Source: Mastigias papua
Taxonomy: Eukaryota; Cnidaria; Scyphozoa; Rhizostomeae; Mastigiidae
Direction of reading: 5' to 3'
Length of the DNA: 64,000 nt
Assembly (NCBI GenBank): GCA_964019165.1
Contig: OZ025268.1
Location: 18,326,784 to 18,390,783, forward strand
The notes below the pieces were generated by a model, which did no database searches, was not told the origin of the DNA, and saw only the letters and a program-made list of their open reading frames with translations. The position numbers were made by a program, and so were the translations under genes. Each line of letters starts with the position of its first letter. Positions within the stretch are counted from its first letter, which is position 1. This document shows, in pieces, positions 58,790 to 64,000 of this stretch.

Positions 58790-59176
58790 AGCGTTTCCAT
58801 ATAACATTTTGTGGTAGCGGCAGCCGGTGCCATGCTGTAAGGATCGAGAAAAGTTGAAATAATTCAACTTTTCAGGATGGTTGCGGTACCTGAATTAGCA
58901 TGGCTACGGCTGCCGGCGGCACTTACAGAAGTGGTTTCCATATAATTTGAGATGGCAGAAGCTACCGGAACGGCAATTCAAGCTACGGTACAGGCAATTC
59001 GAAAAGTGGTTTCCATATAATTCTAAATGCCTTTACCCACGGTACAGGCAAGTGCCGCCGGTAGCTTACGGCATCTTACGGCTATATGGAAACCAGGCTT
59101 AAATGCCTTTACCCACGGTACAGGCAAGTGCCGCCGGTAGCTTACGGCATCTTACGGCTATATGGAAACCAGGCTT
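58790..59176. repeat. Nested palindromic 'GGTTTCCATATA' elements
   Basis: Three GTTTCCATATAA boxes (near 58792, 58926, 58988) face inverse TATATGGAAACC boxes (59079-59095 and 59155-59171). Between them are GC-rich segments such as GGCTGCCGGCGGCACTTAC and GTGCCGCCGGTAGCTTACGG that pair with each other. It looks like a foldback/MITE family inserted or duplicated within itself. Confidence 0.6.
59025..59176 (+). repeat. Exact 76-bp tandem duplication
   Basis: 59025-59100 and 59101-59176 appear identical (start AAATGCCTTTACCCACGGTA, end AACCAGGCTT). Confidence 0.9.
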
Positions 59177-60995
59177 TACGTCTTGACTACTTACTAATTT
59201 GCTCCAAATATTAAGACTAATTGCTAGCCATGCTCATTCAGTTGAATTATGACTATAGCGAATTATCTTAACTTCCTGAAAAAAGTTTGTTGACAAAATC
59301 AATATTTTAAAACATTTCAAATTGTTCTTTCCATCTGTGACCTGGTGTGTACCTTCTTTCCTATAACTGTACTCCCAGAGCTGTATGTAGTTACTAAAAA
59401 CTGTCAGGTAATGAAACCATAACTTCAACTGATCATAAGAGGCCTACTTCTACCTTAATTGACAATTGCATTGCTTCCAAGAAAAATCGTGAATCTATTT
59501 CGTTTTCACTCTAAGTGATTCTAACTCTGGCTGTTGGCAGTGCTACTTTACTGTAGCTTCAAAACTTTCTGAAAGGTTTGTTATATTGCACTTTCCAGAA
59601 AGAAAGCTAACAGTCACATTTTTTGTCATGTTTTGCATCAATGCAAGGAAGTTTGTGCCAGAATGAAATTTTGATAAAGTACGCCACTGCCCCCTTCTAC
59701 TCTCCCAATAACAATCAAAATTGCTAAAGAGCTTATTTAGTAACTAGTCAGGCCTTATTAGAGAATTCCTGGTACCACTAAATCTTGCAGTCTGTCAAAA
59801 GTCACCTACAATTGTAATGAATTTTGAGGCCCTTAGATAACATAAAAAAATACAACAGAGAGGAGAAGTGAAATGAAATTACTTAATTTTTCTGTAACCA
59901 TTTCATGTTAAATATCGCTTAGTTACAGTTTATTACTGCTACAACTTTAGTGTCACCTGTAGGGTGTGCCAATGTTTTTCAATTCTCTACACTCATACAG
60001 AATGTTTACAGATTGTCATGGATTATTTTGATGTTTCAGAAAGTATTTGTTTACAGTTGGTAGCAAGCAATAATTTAGTAAAAGTTTAATCAATGAATAA
60101 AGTCATAGATTATGTTCTGATCATTAAAAATTTCGCTTTGTTTCCACCTGTAAATGTTAAGTGAAAATGAGGCAACATGTGCTTACATAAAGAAACTTTT
60201 ACATCTGTATTAGGGCGGTCATTAAAGCTCTATGAAATTTGCTATGTTATGCCTCAAATTTGTATTTACTTTTAAGTTACTCAAAAAGACTTTTAGCTCA
60301 GTATAATCAAGTTTTATTTCCACGGCAACTGAAAACTTTTACTTGTTCTTTGACTTATTGATATTTTTATAGTTGTAACAGACATTATATCTGAGAATCA
60401 CCAAACGTTAGTATACTTTTTCAAACTTTTGAAATGTTTTTAAAATAATGGTCATTTGTTTCTAAACCATTCCATTTTTGTGCAAACTTAAATGTTTGTT
60501 TAACAGATATTTCATGTTTAGACAATATAATAGGAAATTTGAAATATGGGTAAAACACTTTTCTCAAGGCTGTGTCAGCAAATATCAAAGTTGCTACAGT
60601 CATTGCCCTACTGGCTGGAGAATTATGGGGTGCAGAGGCTTCCATTGAAACTCATACTGGGGTCCCAAAATGACTTACTATAAGCAGTAATGTTGAAATT
60701 CCACAACTATGTTTTAGCTTAACTTATGATGTGGAGAATTACAAGACATAGAAGTTACCAAGATGGTTTTCGTACACTGAATAATTAATGCTGGTTAGCT
60801 ATTGTTGTAGAACCCAGAAGAGACAACAGAGATCCATACTCATTCAGATTTCTATACTTTTTTTCGTGACTCGTTTATTACTCATCAACAAGTTACTTTG
60901 ATTCGTGAGGTGACTGAAAGTCCCTGCCATTGAGCCTGGCTGTCACTTTTCCTAAATCAGACAGGTATATAGCTCTTTTATAACAATAGATTTAT
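59177..60995. other. No gene confidently supported
   Basis: AT-rich. A 74-codon minus-strand frame at 60421-60645 (LIFADTALRKVFYPYFKF) has protein-like composition but no recognised domain and a stop just upstream. It could be a mobile-element fragment. Confidence 0.35.
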
Positions 60996-61003
60996 GTTAT
61001 GAC

Positions 61004-62030
61004 CAGCGCTTCCACTTGTAAGGAAATTTCCTTACTGTAAGGAAGTTTTGCCATTTGGAAGGATAAAAGAAGGAAATGAAAATTGTAAGGAAAAAAGAAG
61101 GAAATGTTGAAGTGAGTAAGGAATTAAAAAGGAATTCAACAAATAAGTTGTAGATTATTGTATCAGCATCAGAAAAATTCTGATGGTGACTGGCTCTTCA
61201 GACAGAGCAGCTAAGAAAGTGTTAGCAGGGTACTAGAGCTACTACTTAAACTCTGAAACAAGTTCTGAAACCTTTGAGTTGGTGGCTATATCCCCTCAAG
61301 CTCTCTTCTGTTGTTCTCTCTGAAGCATGTTAAACCAATGAATAAAATTTGTAGTGTAGGGTACCTCTATGTAAAATATTAATGAACTATTGGGGCAATA
61401 CCCACTGCCCCCACTGTAGCAACTCGTGACAAGGCATTCCTGACTCGACTTGTATTCCTGGAAGTGCGCATGCATACCATTTCTATTTCAGGGTTGCCAC
61501 CAGTAATTACCTGATTTTCCCTGATATTCTGAGTGAAGTCCTGCTCATTTCCCGAGGATTCTCCCTAATATTATTATAACCTTCAATTAGGGATTTTATC
61601 GCTTCTTGGACAGACATGGAGTTTAAAGAATATCGGCCTTATTTTTGGCCATTAAAATTTTTGCTTTATAAAACATAGAACTGTGTGCAAAACTCTAAGC
61701 TTCCATAATTCTTTTGACTTTTTGAAAAATCTCTCCTTCTTCCTTGGTTTTCCCTGATTGAACATAAGTTTCCCTGATGTTCCCTGCATTCCCTGAGTTA
61801 GTGGCAGCCTTGTATTTGTGAAAGGGAAGTATCAACTGTAGGACCTACGCCATTTAATGTTACATGAAATATGAAAGCATTTTACAACAAACTATATGCT
61901 GTTTTAAGTGTTTTTACTGCAAACATATGTAGAAGGAAATCGTAAGGAAATTTTTACAGCTTGGTAAGGAGATTTTACCCAAAACAAGGAAAAAAGAAGG
62001 AAATTTGAATTAGCAAAAGTGGAAGCACTG
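61004..62030. mobile_element. 1,027-bp hAT-like non-autonomous element
   Basis: An exact 8-bp target duplication GTTATGAC at 60996-61003 and 62031-62038. TIRs are CAGCGCTTCCACTT and the inverse of CAGTGCTTCCACTT (13 of 14). TAAGGAAATTT and GGAAAAAAGAAGGAAAT repeats lie inside both ends. There is no transposase. A smaller element is nested at 61489-61812. Confidence 0.87.
61489..61812. mobile_element. 324-bp TIR element nested in the hAT-like element
   Basis: The left end is CAGGGTTGCCACCAGT, with CCTGATTTTCCCTGAT further in. The right end is the inverse of CAAGGCTGCCACTAAC, with GGGAACATCAGGGAAA further in. TATTT flanks both sides (61484-61488, 61813-61817), a possible 5-bp target duplication. 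It is hAT-like by its CAGGG end, but 5 bp is short for that group. Confidence 0.6.
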
Positions 62031-62271
62031 GTTATGACGACAATCATGGGCGTAAGAAACGGAGGGCTTAAGTGGCACGTGCCCCCCACTTTTTCGCAAA
62101 TTTGTATGTAAAGTGTCCCTTTTCAGCTTACATAGTGCCCTTTTTTGAATGCTTCCTGTGTCGCTGACGACAATAGTAACTAACATAGAGGGCGGATCTT
62201 TGATGGCATTTACAATTAAGTATGAACATAAATGTATAACTGATATTTTACGGCTAAAACAACATATTAGT

Positions 62272-62458
62272 CAGGGGTGGCGCCAGGAATTTTCCGACGG
62301 AGGGCTGACTATTCTGACAAGGGGGCTAAAATATGGTTTTCAAGGTACTATAGATGCCAAAATCTCCGAAAACATCGCGTTTCACCTTCCTACTGGGGGG
62401 CTAGCTTGCTCCGACGGGGGGCTATAGCCCCCTAGCCCATCCCCTGGCGCCACCCCTG
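62272..62458 (+). mobile_element. hAT-type MITE, copy 4 (187 bp)
   Basis: Perfect 16-bp TIR CAGGGGTGGCGCCAGG at both ends and an exact 8-bp target duplication ATATTAGT (62264-62271, 62459-62466). Same orientation as copy 2. The interior matches copies 1-3. Confidence 0.94.
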
Positions 62459-62466
62459 ATATTAGT

Positions 62467-63100
62467 ATGTTAAAATACGTAATTTCATACTATACACGAT
62501 GATCTATCAATATAGGTAAGCATCCGAGTTCCTGTAAACTAATCATGATTCTTTAGGCTCTTGACCCCTAGAGCCTCCGTCGTAACTAACAACCAATAAG
62601 ACACTGAAGGCTGGTTTTCATACATCACAATTCGACTGTCATGAGAATCAAACAGTTTATGTGAAACTGTGCATCCTATGATTTCCATTGTTTGGCGGAA
62701 AATTCGAACAAGATGGCAGCTGCTATAAACAAGCTATGGTAGTTCGAAAACAAATCTTAATCCTGTGGAATATGAGGTAACGAAAGCAGTAAGTAAGTGG
62801 GAAATTTTCAGAGATATTCATTCGTTTCTGCCTTCTACTTTAAGAAAAATTAGGATATTTCAGCAGCAAAAGCCGCTAGCCACTCTGACAATAACAGCTG
62901 TTATTTTAGCTTAAAGAGCAGGCAGTGAGATTGCTTTGCCCCCTTGAAATACATTCCGATTAGGCAGCAAATGACTGCTTTTCAAAGCCCTCGTTTTGCG
63001 TAGGTGTAGCTTAAATGTAATTTGATACGCACCATGTGATTGCAAAATGTCGATCGCAAAAAGTCGCGCGCGCCAGAAATTGGTGAATGGAAATCAGCCT
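62467..63100. other. No feature supported
   Basis: AT-rich; no exon-like segment or paired repeat was recognised. Confidence 0.4.
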
Positions 63101-63103
63101 TTA

Positions 63104-63802
63104 AGGCCAATTTCCAGTGAGAAAAAACACAGCGAAATGCGAAAAAGTTCGAGCGAAATACGTCACAGGCATGCGCAATGACATTTCACAGAGAGTTCGA
63201 GCGAAAAAATTTCTCAGCGAAAAAAGTTCACTTGAGTTCAACTTTTTCTCATTTCGCTTGCGACATTCTTTCGCAGACCAATCAGAATTCGTATTTGTTT
63301 GGCAAGTTGCCACATTTCAACTTCATGATGTAATCATAAACAGACCTAAATAGCAGTGGCATCAAAATACCCTTCGTCGTTTGAAATGGCGAGCGCAATT
63401 ACAATCAACAAAGACGACTTTTCAATTAGACAATTCGTTGAGAGTACATTTCTTCTATTTGGGAGGGAGTCATCCTAAATATTTTGAAAAAAATAATTCG
63501 TGGTCATGAAGCCGCATTTCCCCGACAAGATTATATACTCTCCATTCTCCGTTCTCTCTGCATATATCATGCGAACCCAAAACCTTTTTCTATATCTTCT
63601 ATGTTTTCTCCATCGATACAACGAAAGTAAAATCTACAGGTCATCACACGACAAATTCATGATGAACCTTTTCGCAGAGGGATTTCTCTGAAGAATTTCG
63701 CCTACTGGAAACTCACTTGCGAACTATTTCTCGAGAAATGTTTCACTCGATAAACTTCTCGAGAACACTTTCGCTGAGTTTTTTCTCACTGGACATTGGC
63801 CT
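63104..63802. mobile_element. 699-bp TIR element, PIF/Harbinger-like by TSD
   Basis: Ends AGGCCAATTTCCAGTGAGAA and the inverse of AGGCCAATGTCCAGTGAGAA; similarity extends about 40 bp through AAAAAC-CAGCGAAA. TTA on both sides (63101-63103, 63803-63805) may be the target duplication. The interior holds many GCGAAA/TTTCGC motifs, dense near both ends. Short open frames on both strands are not recognised as transposase. Confidence 0.72.
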
Positions 63803-64000
63803 TTAGGGTCTACTGCGATAGAGATGTCTGGTTTTGATTAGCTGAGCCTCAGTCTTGAGTAGTTTACTGCGCTGTATGAGCAAACACATTTCGGCATGGC
63901 AGTAGAGATGGATAATTTGATGGAAATTTTTCGTAACTAGCAATATACAGTCGATCACCGCGAGATTTTATAGATGATTTGAAGAAAGAATTGTTGGAAT

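Overview
This is eukaryotic, repeat-rich, AT-rich DNA, almost certainly from an invertebrate animal. The signs are small coding exons bounded by GT/AG introns, a Bel/Pao LTR retrotransposon, a decayed Copia-like element, a LINE tail, a decayed PIF/Harbinger transposon, many non-autonomous hAT-type elements with 8-bp target duplications, and two satellite families. No bacterial operon, rRNA, CRISPR array or confident tRNA gene is visible. I cannot name the species.

Left end (1-6966, minus strand): five exons of a SET-domain gene, read from high to low coordinates. Three consecutive exons (6852-6966, 6205-6376, 1253-1442) join in phase to give a KMT5A/SET8-like SET domain. Two further 66-base exons (629-694 and 158-223) are tandem duplicates of each other, and the gene probably continues beyond base 1. 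The 4.8-kb intron between the second and third SET exons holds a nested set of transposons: a MITE at 3433-3610, and a Harbinger relic at 4016-5103 whose transposase frame is split by a hAT MITE at 4527-4712.

7-18.6 kb: mobile-element remains and duplications. These include hAT and TIR elements (7586, 8350, 10182), a diverged ~260-bp repeat family (8.1 and 12.4-13.5 kb), and a 1,052-bp segmental duplication about 99% identical (14269-15320 and 16499-17550).

18667-26110: a complete Bel/Pao element. It has 536-bp LTRs that read as identical, a 5-bp target duplication (ACACC), and one uninterrupted 2,065-residue Gag-Pol frame with protease, reverse transcriptase, RNase H and integrase. It looks very young.

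26-49 kb: MITEs, GC-box repeats ('AATAAGCGGGGG'), a Copia-like pseudogene, and about 12 kb of satellite DNA. Two unrelated-looking satellites, one of ~255-260 bp and one of ~115 bp, share the short box TTGTGGGGACAT. The same box occurs singly next to the duplicated SET-gene exons, inside the segmental duplication, and as a dense two-orientation cluster at 48993-49225. A ~0.6-kb inverted repeat (30868-31498 and 43690-44271) brackets most of this block.

49.8-64 kb: a minus-strand terminal exon with a CCHC zinc-knuckle-like motif and its degenerate tandem copy; a LINE 3' end with a 33-bp stem-loop before an A-rich tail; more hAT MITEs (58220, 62272); a 1,027-bp hAT-like element with another nested in it (61004-62030); and a 699-bp TIR element (63104-63802). 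Coordinates, reading frames and TSD/TIR matches were read from the sequence by eye. Family names rest on remembered motif knowledge and were not searched.
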